DNA of 64,000 bases from Sphingomonas sediminicola (GTDB lineage: Bacteria > Pseudomonadota > Alphaproteobacteria > Sphingomonadales > Sphingomonadaceae), in the NCBI RefSeq assembly GCF_014489515.1, contig NZ_CP060782.1:248001-312000 (forward strand). The letters are read 5' to 3'. Shown here in pieces: positions 39,290 to 48,458 of this stretch; position 1 is the stretch's first letter, and each line of letters opens with the position of its first letter. The notes beneath the pieces were generated by a model, which was not told the origin of the DNA, made no database searches, and saw only the letters and a program-made list of their open reading frames with translations. The translations under genes and the position numbers were made by a program.

Positions 39290-41073
39290 ATGGATCATAT
39301 GGCGGATGAGACGGACACGACGAGCGCGATTCCGACGCTCGAGGATTGGCAGCATTGGACCTGGGTCATGGGCCGGGCCCAGCAGATGCTCATGGAGAAA
39401 TGGGCCGAGGGATTGCCGAAGGGCGACGGATGGCCGGCTGCCGCACCGCCGTGGGGAGCATTCCCACCTGCGTTCGGCATCGGATCGCCTGCCACGGCCG
39501 ATCCCGCCGCCTTGTTCACTGCCGGTGCCGAGGCCTGGGCGAAGGGCCTCGAGACCTGGGGCCGGATGATTGGTCTCGATACGGAAGCGAAGGAGAATGC
39601 GCGCGATCGCCGCTTCGCCGCGCCCGAATGGCAGGAAAGTCCCGTCTTCGACACGATCCGTAAAACCTATTTGGCACTTTCAGACAAGCTTCTCGGTACC
39701 GTTCAGGATATAGAGGGGATTGACGAGGAAACCCGCCAGCGCATGCAGTTCGGCGTTCGCAGCTTCGTCGACGCGATGAGCCCGTCGAATTTTGCGTTGA
39801 CCAATCCACAAGTGCTCAAACGGACGATGGAAACCCGCGGGGAGAACCTCCTCAAGGGCCTGGCGAACATGCTGGACGACATCGCCGCGGGCCAGCTGAC
39901 GCAGACCAAGCAGGGCGTGTTCGAAGTTGGCAAGAATTTGGCGACGACGCCGGGCAAGGTGATCAAGGAAACGCCGCTCTATCAACTGATCCAGTACAGT
40001 CCGACGACCGACGAGGTGCTCGAAACTCCGGTCGTCATCTTCCCGCCCTGGATCAACCGCTTCTACATCCTCGACCTCACTCCCGAGAAAAGTTTCGTCA
40101 AATGGTGCGTGGATCATGGCATCAGCCTGTTCATGGTCAGCTGGAAGTCGGCGGACGAAAGCCTGGCTGACCTGACGCTCGACGACTACGTCCTCAAGGG
40201 ACAGGTTGATGCGATCGACACCGTTCGTGACCTGCTCGGCGTTGAGAGCGTCCACACCATCGGTTATTGCGTTGCAGGCACGACATTGGCTGCGACCTTG
40301 GGATACCTTCATGCGAAGAAGCAGGAGGCCAAGGTCAAGTCGGCGACTTTCCTGACAGCACAGGTCGACTTTTCGCTTGCCGGCGATCTCAAGCTGTTCA
40401 CGGGCGACGAGACCATGGCGCTGCTTGACGAGATCACGCGCGACAAGGGCTATCTCGACGGCCGCTACATGGCGGCGACGTTCAACCTGCTGCGCGGCCG
40501 CGACCTCATCTGGAACTATGTCGTCAATAACTACCTGCTCGGGAAGAGCCGGCACCATTCGACCTGCTGCACTGGAATTCGGACACGACCAATCTGCCGG
40601 CCAAGTGGCACCGCGACTATCTCGAAGACCTCTACAAGCAGAACAAGCTGATTAAGAACGGCGGGATCGATGTGGCGGGCACGCCGATCGATATCGGCAA
40701 GGTGAAGACGGCGACCTATGTTCAGGCCGGGCGCGAGGATCATATCGCCCCGCCGGAAAGCGTCTGGAAGATCATGGAGCATTTCACTGGTCCGAAGCGC
40801 TTCCTGCTCGCGGGATCGGGGCACATTGCAGGCGTCGTGAACCCGCCGGCCGCGCAGAAGTATCAATACTGGGTCAACGACCATGCCGCGGAAACACTCG
40901 AGGAGTTCATCGAGGGCGCGGAGGAGCGCAAGGGCAGCTGGTGGCCCGACTGGTTGGATTGGGTAAAGAAGCAGGCTCCCAAGACAGTAGCGGCGAAGGG
41001 CCCCCGCATCCCGGGCAAGGGTAAGCTTAAGGCGATCGAGGATGCACCCGGAAGCTACGTCAAGGCTCGCTGA
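39290..41073 (+). CDS. phaC: Class I PHA synthase, one frameshift
   Basis: Polymerises (R)-3-hydroxyacyl-CoA into polyhydroxyalkanoate on granule surfaces. The N-terminal domain (LEDWQHWTWVMGRAQQMLMEKWAEGLPK) is followed by the alpha/beta hydrolase core with the nucleophile Cys in IGYCVAGTTLAATLGYLHAKK (near residue 326), the Asp in YVQAGREDHIAPPESVWKI and the His in LAGSGHIAGVVNPP. The frame breaks near 40549; restoring one G gives [27 protein letters not shown] and about 594 residues, normal for class I. The ATG overlaps an upstream CAT-rich region; ATG 39299 is an alternative. A phasin gene lies 7 kb downstream. Confidence 0.92.
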
Positions 41074-41512
41074 CCTTCCGGTTTGGATTCGGCTCGCTCG
41101 GCCGAACGAGCGCCTCGACCTGGAGGAGCTGCAGCACCGGGCCTCGCGCGCCCTCCCACACTACCGTGAGCAGTTGGAGGCAAATCCCGAAGCCATCGAC
41201 CTTCCGCTGAACCATATCGAACAAGGTTCGGTGATCGTCGCTGAAGGCGTATCGGCCGTCGCCGGTTTCGCGGTCGTCGTCATCGGACCGGAATCGGCCG
41301 AGCTCGAGGGCCTGTTCGTAGAACCTGACTTCTGGCGACGGGGCGTTGGTTCACTGCTCGTGGAGGAGGCGGCGCATCGGGCGCGAATTGCGGGGCTGAG
41401 CCTGACCGTCATTGCAGCTCCGGAAGCGCAGGAATTCTACGAAAAGTGCGGCTTCACGGCGGAAGGCGGAACCGAGACCCGATTCGGGCCCGCGATCATC
41501 ATGTCGCGCTGA
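41042..41512 (+). CDS. GNAT-family N-acetyltransferase
   Basis: A 156-residue GNAT domain protein. The acetyl-CoA binding segment is LEGLFVEPDFWRRGVGSLLVEEAAHRARIAGLSLTVIAAPEAQEFYEKCGFTAEGG with the RRGVG pyrophosphate loop (motif A) near residue 100 and the YEKCGF beta-alpha signature near residue 137. It overlaps the 3' end of phaC by 31 bases in another frame, which suggests coupled translation. Acetyl acceptor unknown. Confidence 0.85.
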   Translation: MHPEATSRLADLPVWIRLARPNERLDLEELQHRASRALPHYREQLEANPEAIDLPLNHIEQGSVIVAEGVSAVAGFAVVVIGPESAELEGLFVEPDFWRRGVGSLLVEEAAHRARIAGLSLTVIAAPEAQEFYEKCGFTAEGGTETRFGPAIIMSR

Positions 41513-41530
41513 ACGTTCGCGGGTCGGCGC

Positions 41531-41752
41531 TCACAAGATACCTCCGCCGAGCATCAGCCGGACGATCCCGACGACGATCACGAAAAGGTTGAGATTGCGG
41601 CCGCTGGTACTTCTGCTGACAACGCCTAAGCCCGCGCCAATCAGGGCGAGGGGGATGATCAGCCAGTTCAGCCATCCGAGCAGGGGGAGGAAGGCGATCA
41701 TCGCGCAAACCAGCGCGACGGCGCCGATGATCAGCGAAACGATGTTGAACAT
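41531..41752 (-). CDS. Small integral membrane protein (73 aa)
   Basis: A 73-residue hydrophobic protein with three helices: IVSLIIGAVALVCAMIAFLPLL, LNWLIIPLALIGAGLGVVS and NLFVIVVGIVRLMLGGGIL. The fragment between the second and third helix, VVSRSTSGRNLN, is polar. Such small membrane proteins of unknown function are common in this order. Start ATG 41752 is 38 bases after the next gene's end. No family recognised. Confidence 0.65.
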   Translation of the reverse strand: MFNIVSLIIGAVALVCAMIAFLPLLGWLNWLIIPLALIGAGLGVVSRSTSGRNLNLFVIVVGIVRLMLGGGIL

Positions 41753-41790
41753 GACCGGCCCCTCCTGATGGAGCGCAGCCTGTAGCAGCT

Positions 41791-42306
41791 TTAGAAGGCG
41801 GTTTGGATGCGGGTAATTTCAGCCAGCGTCTTGTCGCCGCAACGAACGATCACGCTCCCAACAGGCTGGTTGAGCGGCCATTCCCACCGCACTTCGTGAG
41901 TGACCTGCGCTTGCGAGGCCGGCGAATCACCGGGGCCCGCGACATTGAGCGTCACGAAGGCCTGCGCCGGGTAGCCCTTTCGGATCTGCATGTAGCGGTC
42001 GAACGCAACCTGGTAGCCGCCGGTCGCCGTCACGACCTTGCCGGAGACGACCAGCGCCGGGCCATTGTTCGGCCCAGGCATGCGGTTGATCCATGCGGTC
42101 CAGTCGCGGGACGAGGTGATCATGCACTCTGGTGGCGCAGGCTGGTACGGCGCGCCGCCGGGATATTGACCAGGCGCTGGAGGATAGGGCTCCTGCGGAT
42201 AGGGCGCGGGCGCCGGATACGGGTACGGCTCGGGTCCGTAAGGGTCCTGATACGTGTTGCAGGATGCCAGGACGAGCAGCGCTGCAGCGGCGACTAACCG
42301 TTTCAC
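41791..42306 (-). CDS. Putative lipoprotein with proline/tyrosine-rich linker
   Basis: A 171-residue lipoprotein: signal MKRLVAAAALLVLASC with lipobox LASC, then a Pro/Tyr-rich linker (PYGPEPYPYPAPAPYPQEP) of about 40 residues and a beta-rich domain starting CMITSSRDWTAWINRMPG. The domain continues ALVVSGKVVTATGGYQVAFDR, LNVAGPG and EVRWEWPLNQPVGSVIVRCGDKTLAEI, with a possible disulfide between the two Cys residues. I know no family for it. Anchored on the outer or inner membrane, role unknown. Confidence 0.7.
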   Translation of the reverse strand: MKRLVAAAALLVLASCNTYQDPYGPEPYPYPAPAPYPQEPYPPAPGQYPGGAPYQPAPPECMITSSRDWTAWINRMPGPNNGPALVVSGKVVTATGGYQVAFDRYMQIRKGYPAQAFVTLNVAGPGDSPASQAQVTHEVRWEWPLNQPVGSVIVRCGDKTLAEITRIQTAF

Positions 42307-42339
42307 GGACTCAACAATGGCCTAATTTTCGGGAAGTTC

Positions 42340-43260
42340 CTACTCCGGCAGGGTAACCGACGCGCGCGCATGCCTGACTAGCGCAAGCACGTAGAGCGCC
42401 AGCGCAGTCCAGATTGCCCCGAATGCGATGGCATGGGCTTGGGTGAACGGCTCTCCGTAGAGCAGGACGGCGATCAGGAACTGAAACGTCGGAGCGATGA
42501 ACTGCAGCATGCCCAAGGTCGAGTAGGGCAGGCGTCGCGCGGCCGCAGTGAACAGGAGCAACGGAGTCGCGGTGATCACTCCCGCGACCAGGATCAGCGC
42601 GACATCCACTCTTGATGCTCCGAAGATCGGGTCGCCGGCCGCGAGACCCCAAACCAGCCAGCCGGCCGCGAACGGGAAGAGCAGCATCGTCTCAATCGCG
42701 AGTCCGGCGATGGCGTCGACGGGAGCGATCTTCCGGAGCAGGCCATAGGTCGCGAAGCTCGCGCAAAGCGTGAGGCTGATCCACAACTGGCTCAGCGCTC
42801 CGATGGCCAGTGCTGTAATACCTGCGGCTGCCAGGGCGACTGCCGCCCATTGAAGCCAGGTCAGTCGTTCCTTGAGGACGATCCGTCCAAGAAGGACGTT
42901 CGCGAGCGGATTTAGGTAGTAGCCGAGGCTGCCGGCCAAAATGTGCCCACTGTTCACCGCGTAGACGTAGAGCAGCCAGTTACCGCCGATGAGCAGCGCG
43001 GTTACGGTCAGCAGGATGACGGCCTTGCGGTTCCCGAGTGCCTCACGGACCTCTCCCCACGTCCCGGTAAACGACAGCAGGGTCGCGAGGATCGGAACCG
43101 ACCAGACAATCCTGTGCGCCACGATGTTGAACGCGTCGATTGACCGCAACGCTTTGAAATAGACCGGAAGGACGCCCCAGAGCCCGTAGGCCGAGATGCC
43201 CAGCGCCAGCCCCTGCCGCGCGTGCTGATGATCCGGGTCGCTCTGGCTGTCGCGATTCAT
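42340..43260 (-). CDS. rarD: EamA-family transporter RarD
   Basis: A 306-residue member of the drug/metabolite transporter superfamily with ten membrane helices in two EamA repeats. The RarD pattern appears: LGISAYGLWGVLPVYFKALRSIDAFNIVAHRIVWSVP at the start, GSLGYYLNPLANVLLGRIVLKERLTWLQWAAVALAAAG in the centre, and PLLLFTAAARRLPYSTLGMLQFIAPTFQFLIAVLLYGEPFTQA near the end. Substrate is not established for the family. Full length and intact. Divergent from the DUF4893 gene. Confidence 0.93.
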   Translation of the reverse strand: MNRDSQSDPDHQHARQGLALGISAYGLWGVLPVYFKALRSIDAFNIVAHRIVWSVPILATLLSFTGTWGEVREALGNRKAVILLTVTALLIGGNWLLYVYAVNSGHILAGSLGYYLNPLANVLLGRIVLKERLTWLQWAAVALAAAGITALAIGALSQLWISLTLCASFATYGLLRKIAPVDAIAGLAIETMLLFPFAAGWLVWGLAAGDPIFGASRVDVALILVAGVITATPLLLFTAAARRLPYSTLGMLQFIAPTFQFLIAVLLYGEPFTQAHAIAFGAIWTALALYVLALVRHARASVTLPE

Positions 43261-43356
43261 GTTTCGCGCGCCTACCGGCGGTGAGCGTCAATTCAAAGCG
43301 AATGCTGAACGGGCTGTTGGTTGCAACTGGTGACCACGAATGTCACGCTAACGGTC

Positions 43357-44016
43357 GTGAGCCGTCGCTTCCTCACAATCGTGCCGATTCTCGCACTCGC
43401 GGCCTGCTCGACAGCGGAGCAGCGGCCGCGTTTGCGCCCGGTCGTGACCGCCGAGCCCCAGATCCGGGGCGACGTCTGGCAGGGCGTTGCGACCGAAGCG
43501 GACAAACAGCGCATTTCACGTCTTGGCCTAGCCTGGCAGGAGGCCCTGCAGGACGCGCAGCGCGGTTTCGGCCGCGAAGTGGAAGCCGAAGGACCGCTCC
43601 TGAGGCCCAGGGCTGCGCTCCCGCGACCGGCGCCGACGCCGGGCAGCTATAACTGCCGCCTCGTCAAGCTAGGGAAAGCGACTGCGAAGGCGGTCGCGTT
43701 CGAGCGATTCAAGCCCTTCTTCTGCTATGTCGAGGTCGAGGGCGACCTGCTGACCATCGTCAAGCAAACTGGCAGCCAGCGTCCTGCGGGACGTCTGTGG
43801 GAGGATGATCGGCCGGACCGCCTCGTCTTTCTCGGAAGCCTCGCGCTCGGCGACGAGGAGCAGCCGGTGGCCTATGGCGAGGATCCCAAGCGTGACATGG
43901 CCGGCGTGCTTGAACGGATAGCGCCCTTCAAATGGCGTCTGGTCATCCCTTGGCCGCAGAGCAGCTCGAAGCTCGACGTGTTCGAGCTGACGCCGGTCGC
44001 TCAACAGCCTCAGTGA
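43357..44016 (+). CDS. DUF4893 domain lipoprotein
   Basis: A 219-residue DUF4893 protein, common in Sphingomonadales. GTG 43357 gives a lipoprotein signal VSRRFLTIVPILALAACST with lipobox LAAC; an upstream TTG would add 12 residues. The conserved centre is LGLAWQEALQDAQRGFGREVEAEG, APTPGSYNCRLVKLG, a Phe/Tyr-rich stretch FKPFFCYVEVEGDLLTIVKQTGSQRPAGRLWED and the tail WRLVIPWPQSSSKLDVFEL. Function unknown; likely in the cell envelope. It overlaps the next gene by 4 bases. Confidence 0.8.
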   Translation: MSRRFLTIVPILALAACSTAEQRPRLRPVVTAEPQIRGDVWQGVATEADKQRISRLGLAWQEALQDAQRGFGREVEAEGPLLRPRAALPRPAPTPGSYNCRLVKLGKATAKAVAFERFKPFFCYVEVEGDLLTIVKQTGSQRPAGRLWEDDRPDRLVFLGSLALGDEEQPVAYGEDPKRDMAGVLERIAPFKWRLVIPWPQSSSKLDVFELTPVAQQPQ

Positions 44017-44381
44017 ACGACAGAGCGGGATTGCTCGCCGACCCGCTGGAGGTTCGTGCGATCCTGATCGCCAGCGCTACGGCGGGCGAACCGATCACTT
44101 ATTCCGAAACCTTGCAGCTTCTCGGCCATCACTTCACTCGCCCGAAGATGCGGGCGCTGTGCAAGGTGCTCGCGTTCGTCGATGACGAGGCCGAAGAACG
44201 CGGAGAGCCGGAGTTGGCTGTGCTGGTCGTTCGACAGTCAGATGGTTTGCCCGGGCAGGGCTGGTGGGTCGGTGGCGCGAAGAAGCATGGTTACACCGGC
44301 CTTTGGGAAGGACCGAAAGCGACGCGGTTGATCAGGAAGCTGCAAAGGCAAGCGTTCGACTATTGGAGTTCGCGAGGCTAA
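44013..44381 (+). CDS. Conserved hypothetical protein of alphaproteobacteria (122 aa)
   Basis: A 122-residue protein whose GTG start overlaps the DUF4893 stop. It reads NDRAGLLADPLEVRAILIASATAGEPITYSETLQLLGHHFTRPKMRALCKVLAFVDDEAEERGEPELAVLVVRQSDGLPGQGWWVG, a pattern I recognise from short uncharacterised proteins of the order. It has no signal peptide or membrane helix. Helical N-terminus and a WW-containing end. It precedes the pseudouridine synthase gene by 10 bases, so they may share a transcript. Confidence 0.72.
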   Translation: MNDRAGLLADPLEVRAILIASATAGEPITYSETLQLLGHHFTRPKMRALCKVLAFVDDEAEERGEPELAVLVVRQSDGLPGQGWWVGGAKKHGYTGLWEGPKATRLIRKLQRQAFDYWSSRG

Positions 44382-44391
44382 GCGCGGCCGC

Positions 44392-45489
44392 ATGGCCGAG
44401 GCGCGCACATTCAAGATATCCGAAGACGACGACGGCATACGCCTCGACCGCTGGTTCAAGCGGAACGCGCCCGACATCAGCTTCAACACGGTCTCGCGCT
44501 GGGCGCGGACCGGCGCGCTTCGGCTCGACGGCAAGCGCGCGACGCCCGGCGACCGGATTGAGGCGGGCCAGACGATCCTGTTCCCGGCCGAAGATGCGAC
44601 CCCGGCTCGCGCTGCGCGGCCGGGGCCGAAGCGCGAGCCGCTGACGCCCGAGGAAGAAGAGCTCGTCAGGGAGATGGTCATCTACCAGGACCGCCACGCG
44701 TTCGTCCTGAACAAGCCGCCGGGGCTGGCAACGCAGGGCGGGACCAAGACGCATCATCACCTCGACCGACTGCTCGACGGGCTTGCCGATGACGCCGGCA
44801 ATCGGCCGAAGCTTGTTCACCGGCTCGACAAGGACACCTCGGGTGCGCTGCTGGTCGCGAAGACCGCGCGCGCAGCCGGTCATTTCGCCAAGTCTTTTTC
44901 CGGCCGCACGGCGCGAAAAGTCTACTGGGCGCTCATCGTCGGAGTCCCGTCGGGGGACGAAGGCTTGATCGATGCGCCGCTTGCGAAGCAGCCGGGGACC
45001 GGCGGTGAGAAGATGCACATCAGCGAGGAGCACGGTCTTCCCGCAAAGACGCGCTGGCGGATCATCGACCGCGCGGGCAATCGTGCCGCCTGGGTCGAGC
45101 TTCAGCCGCTAACAGGCCGAACGCACCAGCTTCGCGCGCACATGGCCGCAATCGGCCATCCGATCGTCGGCGACGCCAAATATGGAGGGCCCGAGGCCTT
45201 CCTGACAGGCGGCATCAGCCGCAAGCTTCACCTTCATGCTCGACGGATCCGAATTGACGCGCCTGATGGGGTGATCGACGTGACCGCCGATTTGCCGGCG
45301 CACATTGCGGAGAGCTTTTCGACCATCGGCTTCGAATTGATGCATGGCGAGAACATGCCGCTCGATCCGCCCAAGACCTCTCAGACTCCTGAGGCGAAGC
45401 AGCGCAAGGCCGCCGCCATCGCTCGAGACCGCAGGCGCAATCGTCGTGGAGAGCGGCGCTCGCGTTCACAGCCCAAAGGCCGGCGCTGA
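44392..45489 (+). CDS. RluA-family pseudouridine synthase (RluC-like)
   Basis: Isomerises specific uridines of 23S rRNA (RluC: U955, U2504, U2580 in E. coli). The 365-residue protein has an N-terminal S4 RNA-binding domain (IRLDRWFKRNAPDISFNTVSRWARTGALRLDG) and the catalytic motif LVHRLDKDTSGALLVAKTA near residue 140, whose Asp is the catalytic residue. Other signatures: LNKPPGLATQGG, PLTGRTHQLRAHMAAIGHPIVGDAKYGG near residue 240. The C-terminus has a long basic tail (KQRKAAAIARDRRRNRRGERR), typical for alphaproteobacterial RluC. Intact. Confidence 0.92.
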   Translation: MAEARTFKISEDDDGIRLDRWFKRNAPDISFNTVSRWARTGALRLDGKRATPGDRIEAGQTILFPAEDATPARAARPGPKREPLTPEEEELVREMVIYQDRHAFVLNKPPGLATQGGTKTHHHLDRLLDGLADDAGNRPKLVHRLDKDTSGALLVAKTARAAGHFAKSFSGRTARKVYWALIVGVPSGDEGLIDAPLAKQPGTGGEKMHISEEHGLPAKTRWRIIDRAGNRAAWVELQPLTGRTHQLRAHMAAIGHPIVGDAKYGGPEAFLTGGISRKLHLHARRIRIDAPDGVIDVTADLPAHIAESFSTIGFELMHGENMPLDPPKTSQTPEAKQRKAAAIARDRRRNRRGERRSRSQPKGRR

Positions 45490-46100
45490 TGCACCCCAAT
45501 CGCGCATTCGATTGGGGAGATCGTGAGGCGGCCCTTCGTTTCGCTGCAGACCGCGCCTTCGCTCACATCTTCACCTCGTCCGACAAGAGGATGTTCGTGG
45601 TCCACGTGCCGATCCTCGTCACCGACGACGGCCGCGTGCTTTTTCACGTCTCGCGGCGCAATCGTGTTGCCGAGCATCTGACGGATCAGCCGGTCCTGAT
45701 CAGCCTTTCCGGCCGAGAGGGCTACCAGAGCGCGAACTGGTATGTGTCCGAAAACCAGGTCCCGACGTGGCACTATGAGACGGTCGAGATCGAAGGGGTG
45801 GCGCGGCCGCTCTCTGAGGAAGCACTAGTTGAACTGCTCGACCGTTTGAGCGAACGCTTCGAAGGCCTTCACCAGCCCGAGCAGCCCTGGACTCGCGGGA
45901 AAATGACTCCGGGCAAGTTCGAGGCAATGACGAAGGCGATCATCGGCTTCGAAGTCGAACCCGTCGAAATCCGCGGAACCCGGAAGTTCAACCAGCACAA
46001 GTCCGCTGCGGACCTCGCCGCGACAATCGCGGGTCAGAAGGGCGCGGGCAGGGAGGATATCATCCAGGCAATTCGCGAACTGGCCCCGAACAATGAATAA
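45489..46100 (+). CDS. PaiB-family FMN-binding protein
   Basis: A 203-residue PaiB-type split-barrel protein. PaiB in Bacillus acts as a negative regulator of sporulation and protease genes; the fold is an FMN-binding flavin-reductase-like barrel. Signatures here: AFAHIFTSSDKRMFVVHVPILVTDDGRVLFHVSRRNRVAEHL near residue 25, SGREGYQSANWYVSENQVPTWHYETVEIEG near residue 72, and KMTPGKFEAMTKAIIGFEVE near residue 133. Start follows the RluC-like stop directly (1-base gap region); its stop overlaps the HAD gene start. Regulatory role inferred from the family only. Confidence 0.85.
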   Translation: MHPNRAFDWGDREAALRFAADRAFAHIFTSSDKRMFVVHVPILVTDDGRVLFHVSRRNRVAEHLTDQPVLISLSGREGYQSANWYVSENQVPTWHYETVEIEGVARPLSEEALVELLDRLSERFEGLHQPEQPWTRGKMTPGKFEAMTKAIIGFEVEPVEIRGTRKFNQHKSAADLAATIAGQKGAGREDIIQAIRELAPNNE

Positions 46101-46765
46101 GCTGGCCATCTTCGATTGCGACGGGACCTTGGTCGACAGCGGCGCGAACATCTTCAATGCTTTGTCCGCGGCATTCGTCGAGCATGGCGTCGACGTTCCG
46201 TCCCAGAGGTCAGCCGGAAGGTCATCGGCCTGAGTTTGGTCGAAGCGATCGCCACGCTGACTCCGCACGAGGCTTACGAGCGGCACGTTGCCATGGCCGA
46301 AAGCTACAAGCTCCATTTCCAACGCGCCCGCGCCGAGGGCCGCGTCGACGAGCCCTGTTCGACGGCATTCCGGAGCTTCTGGACACGCTGGAATCGGAGG
46401 GCTGGCTGCTCGCAATAGCGACCGGCAAATCGGATCGTGGTCTCGCGCTCTGTCTGGACGGCCACGGCTATACAAAGCGCTTCATGTCCCTCCAGACCGC
46501 GGACCGGCATCCTTCCAAACCTCATCCGTCCATGGTCCATCAGGCGATGAGCGACGCGGGGGCTGGACCAGAGACGACGATCGTGATCGGCGATACGGCC
46601 TTCGACATGGGCATGGCGTCGGCGGCCGGTGCCAAGGGTATCGGTGCAGGCTGGGGCTATCATGAGGCGCACGAGCTCGTTGAGGGCGGAGCCGTCGCGG
46701 TTGCCGATCAGCCGCTCGACGTCCTCAACTTCCTGTCTGGCTTCCCGGAGCGGCGATATGGCTGA
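46093..46765 (+). CDS. HAD-superfamily phosphatase (phosphoglycolate phosphatase-like), two frameshifts
   Basis: A HAD hydrolase of about 224 residues after repair. Start ATG 46093 gives MNKLAIFDCDGTLVDSGANIFNALSAAF, the DxDGTLxD nucleophile motif. Breaks near 46203 (VDVPPEVSRKVIGLSLVEAI after repair) and near 46358 (DEPLFDGIPELLDTLESEGWLLAIATGKS after repair), one missing base each. Motif II is ATGKS, motif III lies around KPHPSM and the Asp pair in VIGDTAFDMGMASAAGAKG. It likely dephosphorylates phosphoglycolate or a small sugar phosphate. It overlaps both neighbours, so is part of the run from the DUF4893 gene to the ATP12 gene. Confidence 0.83.
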
Positions 46766-46988
46766 TGAAGACATCTGGAAGCGGCGATTTCACCTGTTCC
46801 TGCTGGCCCGGCTGTTCGGCCTCGCAATCTTCTTCCTCGGCCTTGCGGTCATTTACAGCGACCTGCTTCGTGAGGGCGGCTGGCCGACTGTGGGCGCCAT
46901 CCTCGTGATCGCGGGAACCATCGATGCTGTGTTCGCGCCCAGGCTGCTGAAGAAGATGTGGGCGGAGCAGGACCGTCACGACGGATGA
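46758..46988 (+). CDS. Small two-helix membrane protein (76 aa)
   Basis: A 76-residue protein with two helices (LFLLARLFGLAIFFLGLAVIYS and VGAILVIAGTIDAVFAPRLL), a basic start (MADEDIWKRRFH) and a charged tail (KKMWAEQDRHDG). ATG 46758 lies inside the HAD gene end, and its stop overlaps the ATP12 gene start. I do not recognise a family. Position makes a link to ATP synthase biogenesis tempting but unsupported. Confidence 0.7.
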   Translation: MADEDIWKRRFHLFLLARLFGLAIFFLGLAVIYSDLLREGGWPTVGAILVIAGTIDAVFAPRLLKKMWAEQDRHDG

Positions 46989-47680
46989 AACGCTTCTGGA
47001 AGGCCGCGGACGTGGTCGAAAAGGACGACGGCTGGGGAGTGGAATTGGACGGAAAGCCGCTCCGGACGCCTGCCCGTGAGCCGCTGACAGTACCGACGAA
47101 AGCCTTGGCGGACGCGGTCGCCGACGAATGGAATGGTGTCGAAGAGAAGATCGACCCCCATGGCTTGCCGCTTACCGGACTCGCCAATGCGGCGATCGAC
47201 CGGGTCGCGCCGGACAAGCGGGCATTCGCCGACGGTCTCGCGCGTTATGCCGAGGCGGACCTTGTCTGCTACCGGGCTGAGGGCCCTCAGGGTCTGGTCG
47301 AGCGCCAGGCGGAACTCTGGGATCCGCTGCTGGGGTGGGGCCAGCGCCGCTTCGATGTCGACTTCAAGACTACCGGTGGCATCGTCCATGTTTCCCAGCC
47401 GCAGGCGACCATTGACCGTCTCGTGCACGCAATCTCGACGCTCGATCCATTCCGTCTTGCCGGGTTGTCGCCGCTCATCACGATAGGCGGGTCGCTGCTT
47501 GCGGCTTTTGGCGTTCTCGAAGGCGCCTTCACGCCGGAGCAGGCCTGGGAAGCGGTTAGCGTCGACGACCGATGGCAACTCGAGCAATGGGGTTCGGACG
47601 CCGAGGCCGAGGCAGCGCTTGCCAATCGCTGTCGGGATTTTCTCGCAGCTGCAAAATTCCTGGAATTGCTCGAAAGCTAG
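46985..47680 (+). CDS. ATP12-family F1-ATPase assembly chaperone
   Basis: ATP12 chaperones bind the alpha subunit of the F1 part of ATP synthase during assembly; alphaproteobacteria have homologues of the mitochondrial factor. The 231-residue protein starts at ATG 46985 and contains the family pattern: KRFWKAADVVEKDDGWGVELDGKPLRTPAREPLTVPTKALADAVADEWNG, MPLTGLANAAIDRV-like segments and the C-terminal LEGAFTPEQAWEAVSVDDRWQLEQWGSDAEAEAAL. Intact. Convergent with gmk, ends overlapping by 4 bases. Confidence 0.9.
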   Translation: MKRFWKAADVVEKDDGWGVELDGKPLRTPAREPLTVPTKALADAVADEWNGVEEKIDPHGLPLTGLANAAIDRVAPDKRAFADGLARYAEADLVCYRAEGPQGLVERQAELWDPLLGWGQRRFDVDFKTTGGIVHVSQPQATIDRLVHAISTLDPFRLAGLSPLITIGGSLLAAFGVLEGAFTPEQAWEAVSVDDRWQLEQWGSDAEAEAALANRCRDFLAAAKFLELLES

Positions 47681-48333
47681 TGCGCCGGGCCGATCAGTTG
47701 TCGGACGAAAGGGTCAAGCTCTGCATGCCGAGCTTGGCGAAGGCGTTCCGCCTCCACAATTGAACGCACCTGCGTCAGACATTCGTCGGTATCTCGGTTT
47801 ACAAGCACGTATTCATACTCGGCCCAATGGTTGATCTCGTCAGTTGCACGACGCATTCGATCAACAATAACTTCATCCGAGTCCGTGCCTCTGGCTCGAA
47901 GCCGCCTTTCGAGTTCCTCCATCGAGGGAGGAAGCAAGAAGATCGTGACGAGATGCTCCTTAAAGTCTGGCACAAGCTGGCGAGCGCCTTGCCAATCAAT
48001 ATCGAAGAGTATGTCTCTCCCTCTCCGCAGAGCTCTTTTTACGGGAGCTTTCGGGGTGCCGTATCGATACCCAAACACGTGAGCCCATTCGACGAACTCG
48101 TTATCGCGAATCATACGATCGAATTCGGCATCGTCGACAAAATGATAGTCAACGTCATCCGTCTCGCCCGGCCGCTTGGGACGGGTCGTGGCCGAGATCG
48201 ACATGGTGATATCGCGGTCCGATTCCATCAGCATCCGGGAGATGGTCGTCTTCCCCGCGCCCGATGGCGACGAGAGCACGATGAGAAGGCCGCGGCGGCG
48301 ACGGGTAGGGTGGTCGGCGTCGTCTAGTTCCAT
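47677..48333 (-). CDS. gmk: Guanylate kinase
   Basis: Phosphorylates GMP to GDP with ATP. The 218-residue protein has the P-loop LLIVLSSPSGAGKTTISRML near residue 18, the GMP-binding region ISATTRPKRPGETDDVDYHFVDDAEFDRMI near residue 46 with the conserved Arg, Tyr and Asp, FGYRYGTPKAPVKRALRRGRDILFDIDWQGARQL, and the lid region ERRLRARGTDSDEVIVDRMRRATDEI. Full-length. Divergent from the phasin gene, sharing the palindrome-bearing 125-base intergenic region. Confidence 0.96.
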   Translation of the reverse strand: MELDDADHPTRRRRGLLIVLSSPSGAGKTTISRMLMESDRDITMSISATTRPKRPGETDDVDYHFVDDAEFDRMIRDNEFVEWAHVFGYRYGTPKAPVKRALRRGRDILFDIDWQGARQLVPDFKEHLVTIFLLPPSMEELERRLRARGTDSDEVIVDRMRRATDEINHWAEYEYVLVNRDTDECLTQVRSIVEAERLRQARHAELDPFVRQLIGPAH

Positions 48334-48407
48334 GGCTGCTCTTGGTCCGGGCGTTTTCGCCCGTCAAGCGCGCCTCTGCTGCGGTGCACAAGAATACCCC
48401 TTGAAAG

Positions 48408-48438
48408 GTGCACTGCAACAGATTATGTTGCACCGCAC
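48408..48438. promoter_or_regulatory. Long inverted repeat upstream of phasin, candidate PhaR-type operator
   Basis: GTGCacTGCAACA-GATTA-TGTTGCAccGCAC: the inner arms TGCAACA and TGTTGCA match perfectly around a 5-base spacer, and the arms extend to 13 bases with two mismatches. It ends 20 bases before the phasin ATG and lies between divergent gmk and phasin. PHA-responsive repressors of the PhaR type bind TGC/GCA-rich dyads before phasin genes in other proteobacteria, so repression released by polymer is the likely logic. Confidence 0.65.
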
Positions 48439-48458
48439 AATAGAAGGAAATTGAAGCA